NCBI RefSeq assembly: GCF_031143425.1
Contig: NC_090439.1
Span: forward strand, 642,569,465 to 642,633,464
Length of the DNA stretch: 64,000 nucleotides
Origin: Pleurodeles waltl
Taxonomy: Eukaryota > Chordata > Amphibia > Caudata > Salamandridae
Direction: 5' to 3'
Below are positions 32,700 through 43,502 of the stretch, one piece after another. Under the pieces are notes generated by a model, which had not been told where the DNA came from, did no database searches, and was given only the letters and a program-made list of their open reading frames with translations. Every line of letters begins with the position of its first letter. The first letter of the stretch is position 1. Both the position numbers and the translations under genes were made by a program.

Positions 32700-33260
32700 G
32701 GTGGCTGAAGAACCACAATCTTTTCCTCACCCAGATCTCACAGTGGTGACAGATGGGTTAGCTCTGGGTTGGGGCAGCCATCTAGGAGAGGTGGAGATCA
32801 GAGGACTCTGGCCTTCAGCAGGGCCTCAGCTCCACATCAACCTGTTGGAGTTGGGAGCAGTTCACTTGGCATTGAAAGCCTTCCTTCCATTCATCAAGGG
32901 GATGCTGGTTCAGATGTTCACGGACAACACCACTGCCATGTGGTAGTGCAACAAGCAGCGAGCTGGGGTGGTCTTGCACCCTCTGCCAGGAGGCCCTGTG
33001 CTTCTAGACCGGGCTGGAAGATCAGGAGTTATTTTTGGTCACTCAACACTTTGTGGGCTCTCTGAACACCAGGGTGGACAGCCTCAACTATTGAATTGTG
33101 GATCACAAATGGCGTTGTTTCCCATAGGTGGCACAGGGTCTCTTCCACAGCTAGGGAGAGGCTTTGTTGAATCTATTTGCCACCACAGAGAACATATTAA
33201 TGTCATCACTTCTGCGCATTGGAGTTTCCAAGGTGGCACTCGCTTAGTGTGGAGTGGTGC
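32700..33260 (+). pseudogene. DIRS-B RNase H and downstream domain
   Basis: The frame 32701-32946 reads LTVVTDGLALGWGSHLG, GLWPSAGPQLHINLLELGAVHLALKAF and VQMFTDNTTAMW, a well-preserved DIRS RNase H with both catalytic aspartate regions. It ends in a stop at W*. Shifted frames continue to a degraded form of the DLFAT region near 33165. Confidence 0.8.
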
Positions 33261-33859
33261 TCCGGAATCCTGTATCCCTTCCCACTAATACCATTCCTGC
33301 CATGAGATCTGAAGAAGATCATAACGGACCAGGACCAAGGCATCCTTGTGGTTCCGGGTTGTGCTCATGAGCATCAATCCTCCAGTCAGGCTGCCCCTCT
33401 GGGAAGATCTCCTGTCACAGCAGCAGGGCAGGGATTTGAAACTGAAGCTGCACACCCTATGCCTTCATGTGAGGCAGTTGAGCAGCAGCAGTTGAGAGTT
33501 TCTGATCTCCTTCCCAAATTCTGTGAGGTTATCTTGGCAGCCAAGTGTCCAAACACAAAGACACCATAAGCCTGCCGTTCGAACATGTTTGTGGCTTTGT
33601 GCACTAAAAATCATGTTGACTCTTTTTCAGAACCCATTTCAGAAGTTGTGATGTTTGTTTTATCATTAGCATGACAAGGCCTTCCTCTGGGCACAGTTTA
33701 ATGGTATGTTTCGGCATCTCAGTTTCCAGCCCAAGTCACTCATTGTGATACATTTTCAGAAAGGTCTTCAATATATGTTCCCCCCAAACCTTTCATTATG
33801 CCCAATGTGACTTTAATTTGGTTTTAACCTACTTAATATATACTTTGAACCCATACATA

Positions 33860-34490
33860 GCTGACTTCTAGGACTTCTGATGATCAAGACGGTCTTCTTT
33901 GTGGCGATCACACTGGCCAGAAAGGCGAGTGAGCTGCAGGCTCTTTCTGTTCGGCCTTCTAGGGTTCACTCCGTTCACAAGCTTCTTCCCAGACAAACTG
34001 GTTTTCCTCACTCGTTCCTCCTTTCTGCCAAAGGTGGCCAAAGGATTAGGCTGCTGACCTTCTTTGCTCCACCTCAACCCTCAAAAAGGAGGAGGAACTT
34101 TATCTCCTAGATCAAAGAAGAGCATTGTTGTTCTAAATCCATCGTACCAAAGAATACTGGATATACAATCACCTCTTTGTTGGGTTCACTGAGGCGAAGA
34201 AGTGGAAAGCAGTGAAGAAACAGATAATCTCCAGGTGGATTGCACTCTGCATTAAGATCTGCTAGGTATTGGCCTAGAAGCAACCTCCCTGGAGGCTTGT
34301 AGGCTCATTCCACCAGAGCCAAAGCTGTGACCACTGCGCCAGCTCGCGGAGTCCCTGTCCTGGATATCTGTCAGCCTGCAAAGTGGGCATCCTTGCCGAC
34401 ATTTACTAAACACTACTTCCTTTACAGTCAGGTCTGTTATGATGGACACCTTGCCCGTTTGGTCCTGCAGGATGTTTTGGTCTGATCAGT
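33860..34490 (+). pseudogene. DIRS-B tyrosine recombinase
   Basis: The frame 33880-34110 has VFFVAITLARKASELQALSV; the first catalytic arginine region is altered (ARK for ARR). In later frames, KQIISRWIALCIK leads to AHSTRAKAVTTAPARG near 34310, containing the HxxR motif, and PAKWASLPTFTKHYF near 34375-34420 with the catalytic tyrosine region. The ordered motifs identify the C-terminal catalytic domain. Frame shifts near 34110 and 34260 inactivate it. Confidence 0.75.
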
Positions 34491-34744
34491 TCACAGACCC
34501 ACCTCTGGGGAGGTATTGCTTTCTATTCTTTTATTTTTTAATTATTTTAACATTTTATAAAAATTTTCATACATTAAAAGAAGATAGATGAGAAGTGCAG
34601 GGTAATTTAGCATTTTACATGAGAAGCCAGTAGAGAAACATAAACACTGTAGATTTCAAACCTGGTATTGTGAAGGTATTGCAGATCAAATCAGCAAAAT
34701 TCATTGGATACTGTAGGATCAGCAAAAAATATATATTTATATTA

Positions 34745-35505
34745 AGTATTAATGCAGTTGTGGTAGGCACCCATAGTTAGGTGGTGATGGTATTCTTCTT
34801 GTGGGAGGGGAGGATAGAGTGTAGAGGAAAGTGTAAGTTAGAGAAAGGAGTGGTGAAAGAGGAAAGGAATGGGGTGTGGGTTGAAGAGGGATATCCCAAG
34901 AGTCTAAATGTGGATGAAGGGTTGCTGTGTGGAATTCGGTCACACCCGAGGGTGTGTATGCATTTAAAGGTGACCAAAGCAGTGTAGATTTATTTTGGTT
35001 GAAATTGGGGTTAAGAAACATGTTTTCAGTGCTTCTATGAAAGCATACCCAGGCCCACCAAGTGTGATAAGAAATATATTTGAAGTCTTTCCAATCTAAA
35101 GGAGCATTTTGACTCCTAATGTGAGTAGTAAGTCAAGCAGTAGGAGTTCTGCCTTGTTTATTATGGGAGAAGGCGGGGTTAGGGAGAGACCAAGGGCCTA
35201 AGCAAGTAAGGACTAGGTCTAGAGTTATTTTACAGTGAAAGATGTTGTTTATAGTTTTGTTGATATCTTCCTAGTACAAATAGAACAAGGGGCTAGATAA
35301 TAGCATGTGTTTGAGGACATTAACATCGGTGGAGCAGTTCCAATATTTGTCTCAGTTTAGGAGACCCAGTCTAAAAGGTTTATCCAGGGTTCAGAAGTAT
35401 CTATGTGATAGCCAGTATTTACACTGTGAGATTTTGGAGGAGAATTTGAGCTTAGTAACTTATTTCCATATTTGAGAAAAGTTGTTCTCAGAAAGATGAG
35501 TGTAG
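34745..35505 (-). pseudogene. L1-B ORF2 C-terminal remnant
   Basis: Minus-strand frames show an L1 C-terminal pattern: SICTRKI, then in the next frame KITLDLVLTCLG near 35200, then a DWKDFKYISYHTWWAWVCFH stretch near 35090. Its upstream continuation is at 43452-43157 (YHQASKLYKILHEYTPNSMQK), on the other side of L1-A. Confidence 0.6.
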
Positions 35506-36784
35506 GTGTGGCCTGGCGAGCCATCATGGCAGATGCTCATTAAACAGGCTCCCCCGGAGTCACATTTAAATCTGTCATCATCCTTCCCACACTATGCCCT
35601 TTACATGTACGACGGCCACAATGATGGCCGGAGACTTGGCAGCAGCCCTGGCAGTCCAAAAAATGTAGCTTTGTGGACAGACGGGAGCTGAAGACGACAC
35701 CAGTGACAGTGCTGCAGAGGCCGGTACACGACCCTTGGTAGGGCTGTGCGCTATGTCAAGTACAGTGGCAGCGGAAGACAGGATTGTGGGTGCCTCCCCA
35801 CACCACCCCTCTACTTGTGGTGGTAGGTGGGGCTGCTGGGATTGGCGGCCACCGCATTAGCCAGACTGGCCACCTCTTGGGGCCTGTTGCAGGTTGCCGA
35901 TGGCTTCATCGACGCCCTGGAAGACTCTTTGCCAGGTTGGTTACGGGTCTTTTGCTGGGGCCGCGCAGTTGGTGCTCTGGGGGCTGGTGGCGGGGTCTCC
36001 CCAACTAGAGGAGCTGGGTGGCACTATATTGAACCTTGCTGTCCCAGGGACTATTGACACGGTGCCCGAATTAGGCCACATCACCCATATACATCTAACC
36101 ATAACCCTCCTAACTGGGGTATCCAGTGGCCGGGCCCGAACCGAAAATTATACAGACACCCTGCAAAAGGGCCCAAAGATGCCCGGCTTACAGCTGTCCA
36201 CACTGACCGTATTCCTCACAGCCCACTACTTGAGCACCATAGTCTTGAACCACCGGAGGACCAGCATAGACTCTGCCTGTGTGGACTCCGGTAGGGATTT
36301 GTCCTGGCCTCTGCCCATATTGCGGAAGCAGTCAGGCTAGGCCCTTCTGCGGCTTGTGGTGGGGCAGGGGCGACAACCAGGAGCTGTACACCGGCATTGA
36401 CCCTCGTTGAAAGGGCCACCTTACCATGCGGACACTGCCTGCGGACCCCTGGCCGCTGACTGCTCATGCCACTCCTGACGTCTACATTCGGGATCCCTGG
36501 TGGGTCGCACCTGCGGCAAGGAAGACCCATACACAATCGCTTCAGACAATTTGGTCACCCATAATATGCCCGTGGCCAAGACAAAATCATATATGACTCA
36601 CACCACATAATGATATTCTCTGATTACAAGAAAATGGTGCAACAACATCACCAATCATTTATGGCTGTAAAACAACATTTAAGAGACCTCAAAATCCCAG
36701 CATGCTTGAGAGTTGCCTACAACTCATAGAGATTGGTCTCAAATTCCCCTGAAAAGTTTTTGCCTGGACGGACGAGTCAATATC

Positions 36785-38411
36785 TGTCAGGACCCTGGGC
36801 GGAGCACCCCTTGAGGTCATAGAATATCTACCTATGGATGTAGTGTACCAAAGCACAGTACCAGATAAAGGCATAAACCAGGAATGAACAGCTATAGAGT
36901 AATGCACAGAAACAGGATAGTGAAGGCAGAGCAACCTTAGCGTGAACAAACAGGGAACAGATGAATAATAGACGAAGATGCTGGTTGTTCACATGTAAGC
37001 CTCAGAACTTCCACCAGCAACAGGGAAGGTCAATGCCTCTGAGAAGATTACTACTTATAGATAGTCACCCCACAAGCCCCAAAGAAAGGAGGCAGCAGAA
37101 GTGATTCTGCCTCTGGACCCTTAGGGCACAAACAAGGATTGCACTTACATACACGAGACAAGCCCTTGTGGGTCCAGCTGGAGACACAGTGGCAATTCCT
37201 AGAGAACAGCAATGGCAGACTTTCACAGATAAGCACTTAAGACTACATACAACACAAAACAAAGGGTGGGGCAGGAATTGCCCCCTGGAAACCAGGTACC
37301 AACCCCTGTACAAAGGAAAACACTTATACACAGGTGAAGACTAATAGTACACTTACCAGACACACTAGCGCAAGAGGAAAATACAGAGTAAGAGCTAGAA
37401 AGGAGCCTAAGAACTGAAGCTAATAGGAGCAGGCTATGCAAAGAAACTGGAGAATAGGCAAATATACGCAATCATTCTAGGAAACTGTAAATAGCAAGAG
37501 ACTAACTACAAGAGAACTAGAGACTGCAAGAATCACAGAGAAAGACAACAGGAACTAGGGGCGAGGTCTAAGACACATAAGAGAAATTGCAGGCGCTAGG
37601 GTAGACGCAAACGAAACAAGTGAAGGGAAAATACTACCAGAAACAGAAGGAACAAACTAGGAAGCAAAGCAGGAACCGGACTGGAAAACGGGGCACAGGC
37701 TCTGGCTGAAGCAAAGCAGGAACAGGACTGGAAAACAGGGGGCAGGCTCTGGCTGAAGCAAGGAGGAACAGGACTGGAAAACAGGGGGCAGGCTCTGGCT
37801 GAAGCAAGGAGGAACAGGACTGGAAAACAGGGAACAGGCTCTGCCTGTAGCAAGCAGGAACAAGACTGGGAAACAGGGAGCATTCTCTGGCTGAAGCAAG
37901 CAGGAACAGGACTAGGAAACAGGTAGCAGGCTCTGGCTGAGGCAAGCGGGAACAGGACTGGAAAACAAGCCAAAAAGAGGTCTGGTACACAAAGAAAACA
38001 AACTCCAATGCACGACAAGGAGCTTCAGGAAATGGCAGCTTGTAAGCAGTTCCAGGCAGTAGCAAGACCAGGTTGGAGTCACATGGCTGGGCCCCACACG
38101 AGTGGTCACTGTTGTGTGCAGTTCGAGCCTCTCACAACTCCTGGAGGAGAGTATCCAGTATAAAGGAACAGTTGGACTATTCCCATAGGAAGCAATGGAC
38201 AGCAGATTCCAGTTCTTACCAACTACTAGGCAGTGCATTATGGGACCTGAAGTCCATGGAAGCAAATTTAGGTCTTTAGTAGCATACAATATCAAAATGG
38301 GGAGCAAGCAAGAGTCAGAAAGGGACTATGGATGAGTGTTAATGGTGATTCCTAGGCTGCAGATAGTCTGTGAACAGTGCCCCCCAGAGATGGAACGACA
38401 GAGTCCTAACA
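36785..38411 (-). mobile_element. Solo LTR, minus orientation, inside L1-A ORF1
   Basis: On the minus strand it begins TGTTAGGACTCTGTC and ends GGGTCCTGACA, a TG...CA LTR of 1627 bp with 9-bp inverted ends. Flanks are ATATC (36780-36784) and ATATT (38412-38416), a 5-bp duplication with one difference. No internal pol remains. It contains a 47-bp minisatellite; Cys-rich minus-strand ORFs there are products of that repeat. Confidence 0.8.
37660..37975. repeat. ~47-bp minisatellite, about six units
   Basis: The phrase GGCTCTGGCTGAAGCAAG followed by GGAACAGGACTGGAAAACAG repeats at about 37698, 37745, 37791, 37838, 37885 and 37929. Units differ by a few bases. Confidence 0.85.
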
Positions 38412-38702
38412 ATATTGAAGAAACTGCATATGCCGCCTCCCATGGACTCAGATTCATCCCAGAGCGATAGATGGTCCCGGCTGGCCACACCATCTGGAAG
38501 GCATCGCAGTCGGTCCCGCTCATCATAGAGAGGCTCGAGTAGAGAAGCTGCAACATGACTTACATATCCCGGGAATAAGTCTTTATTGCCACTAGACTAT
38601 CATGCCCTATTACCCGTGGTCCACCACTGGACAGACGCTTAAGTATTTCTTCAGTATGACATAGTATGGACTAGACCATATGACTGCACCGCTAGAGCCA
38701 AA

Positions 38703-39261
38703 GGCCCTCCTTACGACTTCGGTGGTCTTATTAAAAGACAGCAGAAGCTGCGGGCGCCAACATATCGCCGTGCTGTCGGTATGTTTGGCAACCTATTATG
38801 ACATTTCCGCTAGGCCAGCGGACAGAAACAGCGTTTCTGCCTGCTGGCCCAGCAGAAAAGTCACCACAACATTGAAGCCGGCTCGTAATCGAGCCGGCGG
38901 CAATGTTGAGGTACGTCAGGTGCAGCAGCACCCGTCACACATTCCACTGCCTGTAATTCAAGCAGTGGAATGCGGATGGGGCTGTGCATGGGGGCCCCTG
39001 CAGTGCCCCTGCAGGGCACTGTAGGGGCCCCCAGGGGGCCCGAGTCTCCCATACCGCGTCCTTTCCATGGCAGTGTTTACCGCCATGGACAGGCTGGTGG
39101 ATTACAACCGCCGGGACCATCAGGCTGGCGGCAGCCTGTCCGTATCAGCGGTAGTACCGTTGCAGGTCCACCACAGTCAAAAATGTGGCGGTAAGTACCG
39201 CCATACTGTTGGCGGTAGGACCGCCACATTATCGCCACCTGCCCGGGTCATAATGACCCCC
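38703..39261. mobile_element. GC-rich MITE between L1-A ORF1 and ORF2
   Basis: Left end GGCCCTCCTTACGAC, right end GGTCATAATGACCCCC. The interior has GGCGGT/ACCGCC inverted motifs and a GGGGCCCCTGCAGTGCCCC-type palindrome near 38995-39030. It is related to the MITE at 17442-17935. Flanking bases AAA occur on both sides but are too short to rely on. Confidence 0.7.
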
Positions 39262-39347
39262 AAAGTGTTTTCATCTCTAACACAAGTTATTTGGTTAGTT
39301 ATGGACGCACATCGGATAACACACTTACGCATCACTCTGCCCCAAAT

Positions 39348-42300
39348 GACTGATATGGGCTCTGTGGGCACCTTAGGACAGATGCATCTCCTCACGTGGA
39401 ATTTACGGGGGATGCTTGACAAAATAAAGTGGGTTGCTGTGCTAAAGTAGGCTAAGAAGCTTGGAGTGGACATACTATTCCTTCAAAAAACACACCTGAT
39501 GGGCTCCAAAGTACCATGTCTAGCCAGGTATAGCAACACACAAGGATATCACTCGGGTTTTATGAGGGGCTTGCAGGGTACCAACATCTTGAGCCACTGC
39601 AGAATCCCCCTCTTGCTCACCAAAACATGATTAGATACATATGGCAGATACACACTAGCAACAGGTACACTATTTGGCGAACCCATGACCCTAGGCAGTG
39701 TCTACGCCCCCGTCATTGGGGCAATTATTCATAGATCAGATCATGGGGCTTGGTGCGTACATGCCCGGTGGCCTCTCTGTGATTGGGGGGCAACTGAAAT
39801 GATGTGCTGTGCCTGGAACAGGACAGGAGGGGAAGGCACCAGGGGGTCCAAACTGAGCTCCCTAGTGACTACTCTGGGCTGGAGAGATGCCTGGCAGGCA
39901 GATCATCCAGGAGAATTGAGGTATACCTTCTACTCGACCGTTCATTGCTCGTTCTCAAGACTAGACTATATGATGGTCCCTGGCAGATTCCTCCATAGAG
40001 TGTCACATATAGACAATCTGCCCAGGGGACTTTCAGACCACTCCCCAGTGACACTGAGACTGCAGTCAGGACCAGCGTGTCATGTCTTCCGCTGGCGTAT
40101 GTCCCCCTTGCATCTGCAGAACCCAACACATAAGACTACGCTACACCAATCGATAACTGAGTACTTTGCCCATAATAGATTGTCCATGCCCTCCACAGAA
40201 ATACTTTTGGAAGCCCTCAAACCAACGATTCATGACATAGACACCAGCTTCTGTGTGGGAGAACTCAGAGACAGAGTTAATAGCTTGATAGATCTTGAGA
40301 CACAGATACAAAGACTGGAGGAGAGTGGTCCACAGCCAAATGATGATTTGGCGTGATGGCAACTTATCTTAGCTCAGTAGCGATATCTACAACTGCTCCT
40401 GGATGACACCAACCAGATACGGCAGGGGACACAAAGTCGCATATATCAATCAGTGACAATTCCAGCAGGTCGTTGCATCGACTCTGCCAGGCTGCGCGCA
40501 ACATTTCCCCTGTACCGGTGATCCGTGATGATCAGGGTGAACTCCTCTCAGACCCCCTGCACAGTGGCCCAGAGCTTTGCGGCCTGCTAAATGTTGATAT
40601 ATGCCTAGCGGGTGGGTGCTACCGCCCATCAAATTATTGAACTCATTAAGACATTCCACCCACTGGCTCTGTCAGATGAGGCTCAAGCCCTATAAGACAA
40701 GGCTATAACGGAAGATAAACTCTCGGAGATGCGAACCGAGAAGGCCCCTGGCCTTAACGGGTTCCCCAGCAAACTCTTCAAAGCCTTCATGCCCCAGCTG
40801 AAGAAGCATCTCCTGGGGATGATCCATTCGTCATTGGACAAATCTGTGCTCCATCTGGACTGGACGTGTTTCTTAAAGCGGGCCACCCTCCAGAACAGCA
40901 CGCCTCTTACCGTCCAATCTTGTTCCTAAATCTGGAGGCAAAAATCCTCATGAAAACCCTTCCCAGCAAACTTATGAAATACCTACCTGATTTGGTCCAC
41001 CCCGATTAGGTGGGCTTTATGCCCCATACAGCAATGTGCTATAACATCAGATGGGTATATAATGCAATGGCCCTAGAAGAGCGACTGGGCACACCAGCAG
41101 TAATATTATTGGCTGATAACGACAAAGCTTTTGATTCAGTGAGCTGGGAGTATCTGCTCACTTTCTTGGAGCGTCTGAACATGGAACCGAGACTGCTATA
41201 CACAGATCTGACTGCTACTGTCCGAGTTCCTGGAGTGGTCTCTGATCCCTTTCCAATATGTCAGGGGACGCTATAGGGATGTCCGCTGTCCCCGCTCCTA
41301 TTTGCGCTGGCCATGTAGTCATTGGCTGCAAGGGTACGGACGGATCCTTTGGTTCAAGGCTACAAGTGGACCACAAATAGCCTTGCATGCATACAACATC
41401 CTATTCTTCCTCACGAACCCCGTAATATCAGGGACACGCACTCTGCATATCTTTGGCGAGACCGCCGGCCTCTATATGGATCTAGTGAAGTCAGTTTTGT
41501 TCCAGATCGATGGGAGTCTGGCTTGGCCATGGCCACTGGGGGGTTTAAGAGGAATTAAAGAATTGGTCCCACTGCTGCTCTCCCTACGGGTCAGGTTGGC
41601 AATTTTTAAAATGGTCTCCCTGCCTCGGCTGCTTTACCAACTCCAAAATTATACATCCGCTAATTCCCACTCATGGTTTGGTCAGCTTAATGCCATTTTA
41701 TCTGGGTTATTATGGGAGCAAGGCGAGGTGTGGCACGCATCGCCCTCCACTCGTGCTTTAAGTCCACCTATTGTGAGGAATTGTTGCTGTGGTTGTGAGG
41801 TCTTATTATGCTGGGTCCCATCTACAGGTGATCAATGATTGGTGGTATGGCATTCAGAGTGACATAGCATACGCACTGGAGCAGTGGGTGTTAGGCGATT
41901 CTTCCTTGCTAGATTATTTATACAGCAACAAGAAGATAGGTATGCTACTCCCGGCAACTCCAGTAGTTATAGAAACCTGGAGACATACTGGACACCTCTG
42001 TGCCATGTCACCCCACCAGGTAGCCCTATTAAATGGGTTCCAGAAGTGGGACTGTATAGGCATATCCACGCTTGATGATGTCCTTCATGGCACGATTCTT
42101 AAATCATTTCAGGAGATGCAAGCTGAATATCAACTCCACCATAGAAAATTCTATCAATATCTAAGCTTCCGCCATGCCTTTTCCCTCTATATCAAAGATT
42201 TGTGGAAGTTGCCACAATTTAGCCCTGTAGAAGGGAAACTCCTGACAGGAGATTTGGGTGCCCACAATATTGCAAAAATATAGCAATCTTTGATCACACA

Positions 42301-42950
42301 CAGCTCTACCACATTGCCAGCGTTACAACAGTCATGGGTAGACAATATAGACACCCTCGATGACAATGACTGAACAGAGGCTTTGGGGGCCCCTTGCACA
42401 CCGGCAATACCGGCCCACCCCAGATTGATTCAACATAACTATTTCCATAAAGCGTACTTTACACAACATCACTTATGGCATATGATTGTGATAGCCTCTC
42501 CAGTGTGTTTACACTGCGGTGAGGAAGAAGGATCTTTCCTCCACACAGTATGGAGCTGCCCAGCACTGATGACCTTTTGGCTGGGTGTTACATCTTGCTT
42601 CAGGGAGGATCCCTCCTGGGTTATCCCACAAGATTCCAAGGTGCTCCTCCTCGATAGTACAGAGGACATTGGTGGCAACCACTCTTCTTGGGACTCACAA
42701 GATGTGGGAGGCAAAAAGCCCGTCAGGGCTTAGTGTTTGGAAGAAAGGACTTGACCATTGTATGGGCCTTATTGTAGCTGTTTACCAAGCTAGGGGCTGT
42801 CCCCAGAAACACCCTAAGGTGTGGCAGGATTGGGACGATTACAGGGGCATAGTTCTTGCATCCGTTTGTATCCTGACTTCCCTGTTAAATACTGAAATAT
42901 GGGAATATCAATCAATAAGACAGGGGCCAACCTTGCTGTACTGAAATGTA
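39348..42950 (+). pseudogene. L1-A ORF2: endonuclease, reverse transcriptase, C-terminal domain
   Basis: Endonuclease: MHLLTWNLRGMLDKIK near 39381, LFLQKTH near 39478, and the frame 39685-40356 with SRLDYMMVP and LSDHSPVTLRL. RT: MRTEKAPGLNGFPSKLFKAF at 40729, LLADNDKAFDSVSWEYL near 41100, QGTL*GCPLSPLLFAL near 41260. The YADD box has decayed to HAYN near 41390. The C-terminus has VCLHCGEEEGSFLHTVWSCP near 42500-42560, an L1-type CCHC motif. About eight stops or shifts. It would have encoded the nicking and target-primed copying enzyme. Confidence 0.85.
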
Positions 42951-43452
42951 TGCTGTATTGCGTGCACCCCGGTGATGCGGGGGGTTCCAAGGGAGGTGGT
43001 GTGCAATCATCTGTGCATGTTGCTTTTTATTGTTTTTATGGTTAGTGCATGAGATCTACTTGCAATCCTCCTCTCTGTATTCGGAGGCCAGTTTGGCCCT
43101 ATGTTACTGCTAAAACACAATAAAACTTGTTGTGATAAAAAGAAAGATGAGTGTAGCCTTCTTTAAGGCAGAAGACTAACTGTTTGTTTTGAGGTTTTTG
43201 CATGGAGTTGGGAGTATATTCATGAAGGATTTTATAGAGTTTGGAGGCTTGGTGGTACTGAGATGCAACCAATGCTAGTTTCTTAAGGATGCTTGGAATT
43301 TGAGAGGTTTGGAAGTACTTTCTGTGGTTAATCATGACTTAGAGTTTGAGCAAGTTATACAAAACCACGTTAGGAATGCTGTAGGGAGTTTGTAGAAGGG
43401 AGAAGTGAATCGGATTGGCTCTGTCAATCACATCTTTAATATATAGAATGTC

Positions 43453-43502
43453 GTGCGTGTCCCTGATATTACGGGGTTCGTGAGGAAGAATAGGATGTTG
43501 TA
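43453..43502 (-). repeat. 50-bp perfect inverted copy of an L1-A RT segment
   Basis: The reverse complement of this stretch is identical over 50 bp to 41392-41441 within L1-A RT, around the decayed YADD box. Identity stops abruptly on both sides. It sits exactly where L1-B lacks its middle RT and where the truncated LTR starts. Confidence 0.85.

Larger units (their letters stand above)
28840..34505 (+). mobile_element. DIRS-B tyrosine-recombinase retrotransposon, split by L2-A
   Basis: Plus-strand element in the order gag (to about 29340), RT (31800-32470), RNase H (32700-33260) and tyrosine recombinase (33860-34490). L2-A occupies about 29390-31640. Unlike DIRS-A, this copy keeps the recombinase C-terminus. 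Terminal repeats were not recognised. The right end gives way to the A-rich tail of minus-strand L1-B near 34510. Confidence 0.8.
36100..38570 (+). pseudogene. L1-A ORF1 remnant, split by a solo LTR
   Basis: ORF1p is the RNA-binding protein of L1. The recognisable part is its C-terminal domain: IMIFSDYKKMVQQHHQSF and KQHLRDLKIPACLRVAYN near 36610-36725, matching the L1 pattern of a FSDY segment followed by a basic L-rich helix. It continues with SPEKFLPGRTS before the LTR insertion. After the LTR the frame may resume near 38412 (a serine- and arginine-rich tail). Stops are present. Confidence 0.65.
35506..43140 (+). mobile_element. L1-A LINE, nearly full length, with 16-bp target duplication
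   Basis: AGAAAGATGAGTGTAG lies at 35490-35505 and again at 43141-43156. The element has a 5' leader (35506-36100), ORF1 remnant, ORF2 and a 3' tail ending in AATAAAACTTGTTGTGATAAAA. A solo LTR (36785-38411) and a MITE (38703-39261) were inserted later; without them the element is about 5.4 kb. It is opposite in orientation to the L1-B it entered. Confidence 0.9.

Noticed and set aside
37596..38065. Long Cys-, Pro- and Leu-rich minus-strand frames
   Set aside because: They are translations of the 47-bp minisatellite inside a solo LTR; there is no conserved domain.
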